Below are positions 45,789 through 55,061 of a stretch of 64,000 bases of DNA, one piece after another. A model generated the notes under the pieces. The model was given only the letters and a program-made list of their open reading frames with translations, made no database searches and was not told the origin of the DNA. The stretch's first letter is position 1. Every line of letters starts with the position of its first letter. This DNA comes from Burkholderiaceae bacterium (GTDB lineage Bacteria > Pseudomonadota > Gammaproteobacteria > Burkholderiales > Burkholderiaceae_C): contig JACKLI010000001.1 of assembly GCA_024235995.1 (NCBI GenBank), positions 3,534,001 through 3,598,000 on the forward strand, written 5' to 3'. The position numbers and the translations under genes were made by a program.

Positions 45789-46318
45789 GCGCCGATCCGT
45801 CCAGGCACGCGCCCGCCACCAAGCCCGGCACCCGCAAGTCCTCGGCCAAGCCGCCGCGCTCGCGCGCGCGCGAATTCGCCCTGCAGGGGCTGTACCAATA
45901 CCTGCTGGGCGGCGGCGACGCGGCAGCCATCGACGCCTTCACGCGCGAGCTGCAGGGCTTTGCCAAGGCCGACGCGGCGCACTTCGACGCGCTGCTGCAC
46001 GGCTGCATCGAGCTGTCGGACGAGCTGGACGCGCTGATCCTGCCCCTGCTCGACCGCGAGCTGGGCCAGATCTCGCCCGTCGAGCGCGCCTGCATGTGGA
46101 TCGGCGTATACGAATTCCTGAAGTGCCCCGACGTGCCCTGGCGCGTGGTGCTGAACGAATGCATCGAGCTGGCCAAGGACTTTGGCGGCACCGACGGCCA
46201 CAAGTACGTCAATGGCGTGCTCAATGGCCTGGCGCCCCAATTGCGCGCCGCCGAGGTGGGCGCCGACCGCGCCCGGCCGCGTGCCGCCAGGCACCCGAGC
46301 GACGACAACGCATCATGA
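45785..46318 (+). CDS. nusB: Transcription antitermination factor NusB
   Basis: All-helical RNA-binding protein (177 residues) that with NusE binds boxA in rRNA leaders. SRAREFALQGLYQYLLGG, LDRELGQISPVERACMWIGV and VVLNECIELAKDFGGTDGHK with YVNGVLNGLA are the family signature. Both tails are charged and probably disordered. It overlaps ribH and the following aminotransferase (ATGA). Confidence 0.96.
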   Translation: MSADPSRHAPATKPGTRKSSAKPPRSRAREFALQGLYQYLLGGGDAAAIDAFTRELQGFAKADAAHFDALLHGCIELSDELDALILPLLDRELGQISPVERACMWIGVYEFLKCPDVPWRVVLNECIELAKDFGGTDGHKYVNGVLNGLAPQLRAAEVGADRARPRAARHPSDDNAS

Positions 46319-47532
46319 GAGTTTCCGCCCGCGCCCAGCGCATCGAGCCCTTCTACGTGATGGAGATGGCCAAGACGGCCGGCGCCATCGCCCGCGAAGC
46401 TGCCGGCAGCGACCGCCCCATGGTCTACATGAACGTGGGCGAGCCCGACTTCACCGCGCCGCCGCAGGTGCAGGAGGCCGCCGCGCGCGCCATCCGCGAG
46501 GGCCGCACGCAATACACCCAGTCCACCGGCCTGCCCGAGCTGCGCGAGCGCATCAGCGCCTGGTACGCGCAGCGCTTCGGCGTGGCCGTGCCGGCGCGCC
46601 GCATCATCGTCACCGCCGGCGCCTCGGCCGCGCTGCACCTGGCCTGCCTGGCACTGATCGACGCGGGCGACGAAATCCTGATGCCCGACCCCAGCTACCC
46701 CTGCAACCGGCAGTTCGTCAGCATGGCCGAGGGGCGCGCGGTGATGATCCCGTCCACCGCCAGCGAGCGCTTCCAGCTGAGCGCGGACAAGGTGGCCGAG
46801 GCCTGGGGCGCGCGCACGCGCGGCGTGATGCTGGCCTCGCCCTCCAACCCCACGGGCACCTCGATTCACCCCGACGAGCTGGCCCGCATCCACGCCGTCG
46901 TGCAAGAGCGCGGCGGCATCACGCTGATCGACGAGATCTACCTGGGCCTGTCCTACGAGGACACCTACGGCCACAGCGCGCTGGCGCTGGGCGAGGACGT
47001 CATCAGCATCAACAGCTTCAGCAAGTACTTCAACATGACCGGCTGGCGCCTGGGCTGGCTGGTGGTGCCCGAGGCCCTGGTGCCGGTGATCGAGCAGATC
47101 GCCCAGCACCTGTTCATCTGCGCCAGCAGCGTGTCGCAGCACGCCGCGCTGGCCTGCTTCGAGCCCGAGAGCCTGGCCGAGTACGAGCGCCGCCGCCACG
47201 AGTTCAAGGCGCGGCGCGACTGGTTCGTGCCGCAGCTGAATGCCCTGGGCCTGACGGTGCCCGTCACGCCCGACGGTGCCTTCTACGCCTGGGCCGACTG
47301 CAGCGCCGCCTGTGACAAGCTGTTTGCCGGCCGCTCCGAATACAATAGCGGCATGCAAACGCCGGGCAGCTGGGAATTCGCCTTCGAGCTGATGAAGCGC
47401 GCGCACCTGGCCGTCACGCCGGGGCGCGACTTCGGCCACGCCGACACGGCACGCCACATCCGCTTTTCCACCGCCAACTCGATGGCCCAGCTGCACACCG
47501 CCATCGAGCGCCTGAAAACCGTATTGGCCTGA
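46315..47532 (+). CDS. PLP-dependent aminotransferase, class I/II
   Basis: Fold-type I aminotransferase, 405 residues. MNVGEPDFTAPPQVQEAA, TAGASAALHLACLAL, SPSNPTGT, IDEIYLGLSYE and the PLP lysine in SFSKYFNMTGWRLGW are all present, as is the carboxylate-binding Arg in HIRFSTANS. It resembles aspartate/alanine-type aminotransferases; the amino donor and keto acid cannot be told from sequence. Overlapping nusB by four bases, it is the last gene of ribBA-ribH-nusB, or the bridge to ybgC-tol eleven bases downstream. Confidence 0.88.
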   Translation: MRVSARAQRIEPFYVMEMAKTAGAIAREAAGSDRPMVYMNVGEPDFTAPPQVQEAAARAIREGRTQYTQSTGLPELRERISAWYAQRFGVAVPARRIIVTAGASAALHLACLALIDAGDEILMPDPSYPCNRQFVSMAEGRAVMIPSTASERFQLSADKVAEAWGARTRGVMLASPSNPTGTSIHPDELARIHAVVQERGGITLIDEIYLGLSYEDTYGHSALALGEDVISINSFSKYFNMTGWRLGWLVVPEALVPVIEQIAQHLFICASSVSQHAALACFEPESLAEYERRRHEFKARRDWFVPQLNALGLTVPVTPDGAFYAWADCSAACDKLFAGRSEYNSGMQTPGSWEFAFELMKRAHLAVTPGRDFGHADTARHIRFSTANSMAQLHTAIERLKTVLA

Positions 47533-47543
47533 GGCAAGCCTCG

Positions 47544-47956
<413 letters not shown>

Positions 47957-47960
<4 letters not shown>

Positions 47961-48676
47961 ACCAGGATCTTTCCATCGTCCAGCTGGTCATCAACGCCAG
48001 CTTCGTCGTGCAGCTGGTGATGCTGCTGCTGCTGGCCGTCTCGGTCACCAGCTGGGCGGCCATCTTCCGCAAGCTGCGCGCGCTCAAGGACATCCGCGTG
48101 CTCAACGACGGCTTCGAGCGCAGCTTCTGGTCGGGCACCAGCCTGAACGAGCTGTTTGCCGCCGCCGCGCAAAACGCCAAGAGCGCCGGGCCGATGGAGC
48201 GCATCTTCGCCAGCGGCATGCGCGAGTACCAGAAGCTGCGCGAGCGCCGCATCCACGACGCCGGCACCCTGCTGGACGGCGCCCGCCGCGCCATGCGCGC
48301 GAGCTTCCAGCGCGAGATGGACACCGCCGAGGTCAACCTGTCCTTCCTGGCCTCGGTCGGCTCGGTCAGCCCCTACGTGGGCCTGTTCGGCACCATCTGG
48401 GGCATCATGCACGCCTTCACCGGCCTGGCCGGGCTGCAGCAGGTCACGCTGGCCACGGTGGCACCCGGCATCGCCGAGGCGCTGGTGGCCACCGCGCTGG
48501 GCCTGTTCGCCGCCATCCCGGCCGTCATCGCCTACAACCGCTTCGCGCGCGAGATCGACCGCCTGGCCATCAAGATGGAGACCTTCATCGAGGAGTTCTC
48601 CAACATCCTGCAGCGCAACCTGGGCGTGCACCCGGCGCCCGCCGCCGCCCCCATCGAATCGGCCACGGGGTACTGA
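47957..48676 (+). CDS. tolQ: TolQ, Tol-Pal proton channel subunit
   Basis: Inner-membrane protein of 239 residues of the TolQ/ExbB/MotA family with three transmembrane helices (about 13-33, 135-157 and 170-192). LASVGSVSPYVGLFGTIWGI and ALVATALGLFAAIPAVIAYN are the conserved helices lining the proton path. With TolR it energises TolA for outer-membrane constriction at division. Confidence 0.96.
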
Positions 48677-48677
48677 G

Positions 48678-49088
48678 ATGCCGGCGATCGCCTCGCGCGG
48701 CCGCGGCCGCCGCACCATCAACGAGATCAACATGGTGCCCTTCATCGACGTGATGCTGGTGCTCTTGATCATCTTCATGGTCACCGCCACCGTCATCACG
48801 CCCGGCGCCATCAACGTGCCCAGCGCCGGCAAGTCGCAGAAGGCGCCCGACAAGCGCATCGACCTGATGATGAACGAGGACGGCCAGCTGTCGCTGGGCG
48901 GCGAGCTGAGCGCGCGCGAGGTCACCGAGACCGAGGCCATCGTCCGCATCAAGGAGGCCCTGGCCAGCAACCCCGAACTGCCCGTGATGTTGGCCGCCGA
49001 CCGCGAGCTGCGCTACCAGCAGGTCGTCACCATGATGCGCAAGCTGCGCGAAGCCGGCGTGCAGCGCGTGGGCCTGTCCGTGAAATGA
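48678..49088 (+). CDS. tolR: TolR, Tol-Pal proton channel subunit
   Basis: ExbD/TolR family protein of 136 residues with one transmembrane helix. The essential aspartate is in INMVPFIDVMLVLLIIFMV. The periplasmic domain (LPVMLAADRELRYQQVVTMM, REAGVQRVGLSV) is normal. Starts one base after the tolQ stop and overlaps tolA by four bases. Confidence 0.96.
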   Translation: MPAIASRGRGRRTINEINMVPFIDVMLVLLIIFMVTATVITPGAINVPSAGKSQKAPDKRIDLMMNEDGQLSLGGELSAREVTETEAIVRIKEALASNPELPVMLAADRELRYQQVVTMMRKLREAGVQRVGLSVK

Positions 49089-50142
49089 CCGAGACCCTGG
49101 CCCAGCGCACCGAGTTCGAGCCGCCGCCGCCGGGCGGCATGCGGCGCGCGCTGGTGCTGGCCGTCCTGGCCCACGTGCTGCTGATCCTGGCGCTGACCTG
49201 GGGCCTGCGCTGGAAGACCGCCAACGACGAGGCGGTGGACGCCGAGCTGTGGGCCGCCGCCGTGCAGCAGGCCGCGCCCGCGCCGCGCCCCGCCGCCGTC
49301 ACGCCGCCGCCCAGGCCCGAGCCGCCCCCCCCCCCGCGCCGCCACCGCCGCCTCCCCCGCCGCCCGTGGCCGCGCCCAAGCCGCCACCGCCCGTGGTCGA
49401 CCAGGCCGCGCGCGACGCCGAGATCGCGCTGGAGCAGAAGAAGAAGCAGGAAGAGGCCCAGCGCCAGCAGGCCCGCGCCGAGCAGCAGCGCCAGGCCAGG
49501 CTGGAGCAGGAGCGCGAGCGCCAGGAAGCCGCGCAGAAAAAGGCCGCCGAAGCCAGGAAGCTGGCCGAGCAAAAACGCCAGGAGGCCGAAAAGCAGGCCG
49601 CTGCCCAGCAGGCGGCCGAGAAGAAGGCCGCCGAGGAAGCGCAGCGCAAGCAGGCCGCCGCCGCCCAGGCCGCCGCCGAGAAGAAGGCGCAGGAAAAGGC
49701 CCAGGCCGCACGCGAGGCGGCCGAGAAAAAAGCCGAGGCCGCGCGCGAAGCCAAGGCCGCCGACGCGCGCCGCAAGGCCGAGCTGGACCGCCTGGCGCGC
49801 CTGGCCGGCACGGGCGACAGCGCCAGCAGCGGCGCGGGGCGCACGCCGGGCGGCACGGCGGCGCACGACGCGGGACCCTCGGCCGGCTACGACGCCAAGA
49901 TCCGCGCGGCGGTGCGGCCCAACATCGTGTTCTCGGACGACGTCTCAGGCAACCCTGTGGCCGTCGTCGAGGTGCAGACCGGCCCCACGGGCCTGATCAT
50001 CAGCCGCAAGATCAAGAAGTCCAGCGGCGTGAAGTCCTGGGACGATGCCGTGCTGCGCGCACTGGACCGCACCGAAAAGCTTCCCTCGGACAACGGCCGC
50101 TACTGGAACCCGATGGAAATCGTGTTCAAGCTGCACGGCTGA
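49085..50142 (+). CDS. tolA: TolA, frameshifted at an 11-C tract
   Basis: TolA is the trans-periplasmic arm of the Tol system. The N-terminal frame gives MTETLAQRTEFEPPPPGGMR, a membrane helix (ALVLAVLAHVLLILALTWGL) and a proline-rich start. At the run of eleven C (49325-49335) the frame ends being sensible; from there a second frame continues APPPPPPPPPVAAPKPPPPV, the long Ala/Lys/Glu/Gln-rich helical domain II and the C-terminal domain III (YDAKIRAAVRPNIVFSD, MEIVFKLHG). Twelve C (or nine) would restore a 352-residue protein. Either a homopolymer sequencing error or slippage in the cell explains this. tolB and pal do not follow. Confidence 0.88.
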
Positions 50143-50147
50143 AATTC

Positions 50148-50198
50148 ATTTTTTGATAGCGCCTTGCGCTTGTTCGACGCGGACTGGAAGGTCAATCG
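50148..50198 (+). repeat. Dispersed GATAGCT repeat, copy E
   Basis: TTTTGATAGCGCCTTGCGCT then TGTTCGACGCGGACTGGAAG and GTCAAT fit the core; the tail is degraded. It occupies the convergent gap between tolA and dnaE and leaves no room for another terminator. Confidence 0.55.
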
Positions 50199-50208
50199 CC
50201 TTGCATCG

Positions 50209-53200
50209 TCAGTCGTACACCACCTGCGCCCGCCCCTCGTCGGCCTGCGCCATCCAGCCGGCCAGGGCGGCGTCGCTGGGGTAGAACTTCGCCTGCTCGC
50301 CTAGCTGCAGCTGGGCCATCACGCCCACGCCGTCCTTGCGCCGCTCCAGCAGCAGGCGCACCGGCAGGCCCTGCCACACGTCGCCCGCCTCGGTGCTTTC
50401 GCGCCGGGGCGGAAAGTCGGCCAGCAGGCGCGCCACCTCGGGCGGCTGGCTGCCCACCGCCACGCGCAAGAACTTGCCGAAGCGGCAGCGCGCGGCGGGC
50501 AGGTCCCAGATCTGCGTGATGTTCAGCTGCAGCCCGCCCGAAAAGCGGTCGGGCATGACCTTGGCCTGCACGATGATCAGCTCGTCGTCCTTGAGCAGGT
50601 GGCGGTGCGCGTCGATCAGCGCCTCGTCGGCGCGCGCGTCCAGCCCGGCGCTCTTGTCGTCCAGCTTGAACAGCGCCAGCTTGCCGCGCTGGCCGTTGAT
50701 GATGCGCAAGTCGCCCACGATGCCGGCCAGCAGTTGCGGCTCGCGGCTGTCCACCAGCTCGGCCAGCGGGCGGCGCGCAAACTGGCGCACCTCGCGCTCG
50801 CATTCGTCGAACAGGTGGCCCGACAGGTAAAAGCCGATGGCGGTCTTCTCGAACGACAGGCGCTCCTTCACGCCCCAGGGCATGACCGCAGGCAGCTCGG
50901 GCTCCTGCGTACTGGAGCCCGAGCTGTCGTCCAGCAGGTCGAACAGACCGCCCTGGTTCAGGTTGGCCTCGTGGGCGGCGGCAAACTCGAAACCCAGGTC
51001 GATGGCGGCCGCCAGCGCGGCGCGGTTCAGCTGCAGGCTGTCGAAGGCGCCGGCGCGCACCAGCGCCTCCACGGTGCGCTTGTTGACGCGCGTGCGGTCG
51101 ACGCGGCGGCAAAAGTCGAACAGGCTCTTGAAAGGACCGCTCTCCTCGCCCGCCGGCCCCGTGCCGCGCCCTTCGCGCGCGGCCACGATGGCCTCGATGG
51201 CCTGCTGGCCGGTGCCCTTGACGGCGCCCAGGCCGTAGCGGATCAGCGCATCGCCCACCGGCTCGAAGCGGTAGGTGCCGCGGTTGACGTCGGGCGGCTC
51301 GAAAGCCATGCCCTCGCGCAAGGCGTCCTCGTGCAGCACCTTGAGCTTGTCGGTGTTGTCCATCTCCACCGTCATGTTGGCGCAGTAGAACTCGGCCGTG
51401 TAATGCACCTTCAGCCAGCCGGTGTGATAGGCCAGCAGCGAGTAGGCGGCGGCATGCGACTTGTTGAAGCCGTAGCCGGCGAACTTCTCCATCAGGTCGA
51501 AGATCTCGTCGGCCTTGGCCTCGCCGATGCCGTTCTTGGCCGCGCCGGCGCGGAAGATGGCGCGGTGCTGGGCCATCTCCTCGGCCTTTTTCTTGCCCAT
51601 GGCACGGCGCAGCAGGTCGGCGCCGCCCAGGCTGTAGCCGCCCAGGATCTGCGCGGTCTGCATCACCTGCTCCTGGTAGACCATGATGCCGTAGGTTTCC
51701 GACAGCATGTCGGCCACCAGCGGGTGCGGGTATTCCACCGGCTCACGCCCGTGCTTGCGCGCCACGAAGCTGGGGATCAGGTCCATCGGGCCCGGGCGAT
51801 ACAGCGCGTTGAGGGCGATCAGGTCTTCCAGCCGCGTGGGCCTGGCGTCGCGCAGCATGCCCTGCATGCCGCGGCTTTCAAACTGGAACACGGCCTCGGT
51901 GCGGCCCTGCTGGAACAGCTCGTAGGTGGCCTTGTCGTCGAGCGCGATGTTCTCGTAGGCAAAGTCCTGCTGGCCCGGGTGGCGCGCCACGATGAACTGG
52001 CGCGCCAGCTCCAGGATGGTGAGCGTGGCCAGGCCCAGAAAGTCGAACTTGACCAGGCCCACGGCCTCCACGTCGTCCTTGTCGTACTGGCTGACGGCCG
52101 CGTCGCTGCCGGGCTGCTGGTACAGCGGGCCGAAGTCGGTCAGCTTGCCCGGCGCGATCAGCACGCCGCCGGCGTGCATGCCGATGTTGCGCGTCATGCC
52201 CTCGAGCTTTTGCGCCAGCTCGACCAGGGTGCGCACCTCCTCCTCGCTCTTGATGCGCTGGGCCAGGATCGGCTCGGCGGCAATGGCGTACTTTTCCTTC
52301 TCGTCGGCACTCAGGCCCGGCGGCGGGTATTGCAGCGTGACGGGCTTGCCGGGCTTGTTGGGGATGAGCTTGCTGATGCCGTCGCAGAAGGTGTAGCTCA
52401 TGTCCAGCACGCGGCCCACGTCGCGGATGGCGGCGCGCGCGGCCATGGTGCCGAAGGTGGCGATCTGGCTGACCGCGTCGCGCCCGTACTTGGCCTTGAC
52501 GTAGTCGATCACGCGGTCGCGGTTGGCCTGGCAGAAGTCGATGTCGAAGTCGGGCATCGACACGCGCTCGGGGTTCAAAAAGCGCTCGAACAGCAGCTTG
52601 TACTGCAGCGGGTCCAGGTCGGTAATGCCCAGCGTGTAGGCCACCAGCGAGCCCGCGCCCGAGCCGCGCCCCGGCCCCACCGGGCAGCCGTTTTGCTTGG
52701 CCCAGTTGATGAAGTCGCCCACGATCAGGAAGTAGCCCGGAAAGCCCATCTTCAGGATGGTGTCGATCTCGAAGTCGAGGCGCTCCAGGTAGCGCGCGCG
52801 TTCGGCCTCGCGCCGCGCCGCGTCGGGGTACAAGTGGGCCAGGCGCTGCTCCAGGCCCTGCAGCGAGGCGTGGCGGAAGTAGCTCTCGATGCTGTGCCCC
52901 TCGGGCACCGGAAAGTTGGGCAGCTGCGGCTTGCCCAGCGTGAGTGTGAGGTTGCAGCGGCGCGCGATCTCCAGCGTGTTGGCCAGCGCCGAGGGCACGT
53001 CGGCGAACAGCGCAGCCATCTGCGCGCCGGACTTGAAGTACTGCTCGGTGGTGAAACGCCGCACGCGCCGCGGGTTGCCCAGGATCTCGCCCTCGGCGAT
53101 GCACACGCGCGCCTCGTGCGCCTCGTAGTCGGCCGCGGTCGGAAACTGCACCGGGTGCGTGGCCACCACCGGCAGCTTCAGGCGCGCGGCCAGTTGCACG

Positions 53201-53736
53201 GTGGCAGCCACATGCTGCTCGTCATCCAGACGGCCGGCGCGTTGCAGCTCCAGATAAAAGCGGTGCGGAAAGGCCTCGGCCAGCTGCAGCGCCAGCGCGC
53301 TGGCGGTGGGCGCGTCGCCCTGCAGCAGGCTGGGACCCAGCGGCCCGGCCTGCGCGCCCGACAGCAGCAGCAGGCCTTCGGCGTGCCGGCGCAGCCAGTC
53401 CCAGCGCACCAAGGCCTGGCCCTTGCTGACGCCCTCGGTCCAGGCCAGGGTCAGCAGCTGCGACAGGTTCAGGTAGCCAGCCTGGTTTTGCGCCAGCAGC
53501 AGCACGCGTGCAGGCGTCTCGGTCAGGCCGTCGAGCCCGATCTCGGCCCCCAGCAGGGGCTTGACCCCCGCCCCGCGCGCGGCCTTGTAGAACTTGACCG
53601 CGCCGAACAGGTTGTTCAGGTCGGTGATCGCCAGGGCCGGCTGCGCGTCGGCGGCGGCGGCCTGGACGATGTCGTCGATGCGGGTGGTGCCATCGACGAC
53701 GGAAAACTCGGTGTGCAGGCGCAGGTGGACAAACAT
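50209..53736 (-). CDS. dnaE: DNA polymerase III subunit alpha
   Basis: Replicative polymerase subunit of 1175 residues. The N-terminal PHP domain begins MFVHLRLHTEFSVVDGTTRI. The polymerase active-site aspartates are in MPDFDIDFCQANRDRVIDYV (about residues 393-412). GPGRGSGAGSLVAYTLGITD, GIMVYQEQVMQTAQILGGYS and FNKSHAAAYSLLAYHTGWLK are the palm and finger motifs. The length matches DnaE1. The start at 53736 is the family N-terminus; the longer upstream frame is not. A long open frame on the opposite strand is a codon-bias shadow. Confidence 0.97.
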   Translation of the reverse strand: MFVHLRLHTEFSVVDGTTRIDDIVQAAAADAQPALAITDLNNLFGAVKFYKAARGAGVKPLLGAEIGLDGLTETPARVLLLAQNQAGYLNLSQLLTLAWTEGVSKGQALVRWDWLRRHAEGLLLLSGAQAGPLGPSLLQGDAPTASALALQLAEAFPHRFYLELQRAGRLDDEQHVAATVQLAARLKLPVVATHPVQFPTAADYEAHEARVCIAEGEILGNPRRVRRFTTEQYFKSGAQMAALFADVPSALANTLEIARRCNLTLTLGKPQLPNFPVPEGHSIESYFRHASLQGLEQRLAHLYPDAARREAERARYLERLDFEIDTILKMGFPGYFLIVGDFINWAKQNGCPVGPGRGSGAGSLVAYTLGITDLDPLQYKLLFERFLNPERVSMPDFDIDFCQANRDRVIDYVKAKYGRDAVSQIATFGTMAARAAIRDVGRVLDMSYTFCDGISKLIPNKPGKPVTLQYPPPGLSADEKEKYAIAAEPILAQRIKSEEEVRTLVELAQKLEGMTRNIGMHAGGVLIAPGKLTDFGPLYQQPGSDAAVSQYDKDDVEAVGLVKFDFLGLATLTILELARQFIVARHPGQQDFAYENIALDDKATYELFQQGRTEAVFQFESRGMQGMLRDARPTRLEDLIALNALYRPGPMDLIPSFVARKHGREPVEYPHPLVADMLSETYGIMVYQEQVMQTAQILGGYSLGGADLLRRAMGKKKAEEMAQHRAIFRAGAAKNGIGEAKADEIFDLMEKFAGYGFNKSHAAAYSLLAYHTGWLKVHYTAEFYCANMTVEMDNTDKLKVLHEDALREGMAFEPPDVNRGTYRFEPVGDALIRYGLGAVKGTGQQAIEAIVAAREGRGTGPAGEESGPFKSLFDFCRRVDRTRVNKRTVEALVRAGAFDSLQLNRAALAAAIDLGFEFAAAHEANLNQGGLFDLLDDSSGSSTQEPELPAVMPWGVKERLSFEKTAIGFYLSGHLFDECEREVRQFARRPLAELVDSREPQLLAGIVGDLRIINGQRGKLALFKLDDKSAGLDARADEALIDAHRHLLKDDELIIVQAKVMPDRFSGGLQLNITQIWDLPAARCRFGKFLRVAVGSQPPEVARLLADFPPRRESTEAGDVWQGLPVRLLLERRKDGVGVMAQLQLGEQAKFYPSDAALAGWMAQADEGRAQVVYD

Positions 53737-53795
53737 GCGCCGATTGTCGGGCAACTGGCCGGCCGGCAGCGGCGGCCCGTCCCGACATGCCGGCT

Positions 53796-54221
53796 TCAGG
53801 CGGCCACTGGCAACCCGGTTGCCGCGCTGCCGCGGCGCGCATCCAGGCTGAAGGCGCCGGCGCCAAAGGCGACGAAGGCCAGCAGGCCGCCCGCCACGGC
53901 GATGTTCTTGGTGAACAGCAGCTGCTGCACCATCTGCTGGGCGGCGGGCAGCGTCCAGTAGTCGTGGAACAGCACGCCTGCCGCCACCGTGAACACGGCC
54001 AGCACGGCGGCCGCGCAACGGGTTTTGTAGCCGAGCAGGAAGGCCGCCGCCACCAGCAGCTCGACCGCCACCGCGATGCCCGCCGCCACGGTGGGCATGG
54101 GCAGGCCCTTGGAGGCGATGTAGCCCACCGTGCCGGCAAAGCCGGTCAGCTTGCCGATGCCGGCGGGGATGAACAGGTAGGCGACGAGGATGCGGCCGAT
54201 CAAGGCAGTCCAGTTTTGCAT
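53796..54221 (-). CDS. DoxX family membrane protein
   Basis: A 141-residue inner-membrane protein with four predicted helices. LIGRILVAYLFIPAGIGKLT, VAVELLVAAAFLLGYKTRCA and LLFTKNIAVAGGLLAFVAFG are typical of DoxX/YphA-type proteins. Role uncertain (redox or small-molecule membrane transport is proposed for the family). ATG 54221 was chosen; a TTG at 54239 would add six residues. It lies 48 bases downstream of the pirin gene and is probably co-transcribed with it under the LysR regulator. Confidence 0.85.
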   Translation of the reverse strand: MQNWTALIGRILVAYLFIPAGIGKLTGFAGTVGYIASKGLPMPTVAAGIAVAVELLVAAAFLLGYKTRCAAAVLAVFTVAAGVLFHDYWTLPAAQQMVQQLLFTKNIAVAGGLLAFVAFGAGAFSLDARRGSAATGLPVAA

Positions 54222-54269
54222 GGGAGGTTCTTTCTTCAAGGTGGTTGCAGGGGGAAATGGAAATCGGTG

Positions 54270-54971
54270 TCAGGCGGCCAAGTCGAAGACCAGCACCTCG
54301 GCATCGTGCCCGGCGCCCAGGCGCACGGCGGCTTCGTCGGCCAGCAGCGCGGCGCCACCCGCGCGCAGGGCGTGGCCGTTGACGTCGAGCGCGCCGCGCG
54401 CCACGAACACGTAGGCCTTGCGGGCCGGATCGATGGCCAGCGTGGCGGCCTCGGCGCCGTCAAAGCACCCGGCATACACCGCGGCGTCGGCGTGCAGGCG
54501 CACCGCGCCGGCCTCGGGCTGGCCGGCCGCGATCTGGCGCAGGCGGCCGCGCTTGTCGGCGGCGGGCACGCTCTTTTGCTCGTAGCTGGGCGCGATGCCG
54601 CGCACGTTCGGCTCGATCCAGATCTGCAGGAAGTGCGTGCTCTGGCCCTCGGCATGGTTGAACTCGCTGTGCATCACGCCGCGGCCGGCGCTCATGCGCT
54701 GCACGTCGCCGGGCGGGATCGCCACCACGTTGCCCATGCTGTCCTGGTGCGCCAGCTCGCCCTCCAGCACGTAGCTGATGATTTCCATGTCGCGGTGGCC
54801 GTGCGTGCCAAAGCCGGTGCCGGGCGCAACGCGGTCTTCGTTGATGACGCGCAGGTTGCCCCAGCCCATGTGCGCCGGGTCGTGATAGTCGGCAAACGAA
54901 AAGCTGTGGCGCGACTTCAGCCAGCCGTGGTCGGCAAGGCCGCGCTCTTCGGATTGGCGGATCTTGATCAT
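54270..54971 (-). CDS. Pirin family protein (YhhW-like quercetinase type)
   Basis: Bicupin of 233 residues. HSFSFADYHDPAHMGWGNLR, FGTHGHRDMEIISYVLEGEL and GRGVMHSEFNHAEG contain the three metal-binding histidines and the glutamate/asparagine ligand seen in YhhW, which has quercetin 2,3-dioxygenase activity in vitro. Start at 54971 with AGGAG upstream. Divergent from a LysR gene; followed by a DoxX gene. A role in response to aromatic or oxidative compounds is inference. Confidence 0.9.
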   Translation of the reverse strand: MIKIRQSEERGLADHGWLKSRHSFSFADYHDPAHMGWGNLRVINEDRVAPGTGFGTHGHRDMEIISYVLEGELAHQDSMGNVVAIPPGDVQRMSAGRGVMHSEFNHAEGQSTHFLQIWIEPNVRGIAPSYEQKSVPAADKRGRLRQIAAGQPEAGAVRLHADAAVYAGCFDGAEAATLAIDPARKAYVFVARGALDVNGHALRAGGAALLADEAAVRLGAGHDAEVLVFDLAA

Positions 54972-55040
54972 GGTCAACTCCTTTCGGGGCTGAATTTTCA
55001 GCGCTCTTTGCGTGGACTTGGTCGCACGAATTTAACGTCA

Positions 55041-55061
55041 TCATTCAAAATGATTGAATGA
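55041..55061. promoter_or_regulatory. Palindromic LysR-type operator between pirin and lysR genes
   Basis: TCATTCA-AAATGAT-TGAATGA is a perfect 7-bp inverted repeat with a 7-base centre, and contains a T-N11-A LysR box. It overlaps the start codon of the LysR gene (ATG at 55058) and lies 70 bases from the pirin start. It is the only AT-rich palindrome in the intergenic region. Binding would repress the regulator and could activate the pirin-DoxX transcript. Confidence 0.65.

Noticed and set aside
50599..53961. A 1120-codon open frame on the plus strand opposite dnaE
   Set aside because: Same shadow effect; composition is low-complexity and dnaE is certain.
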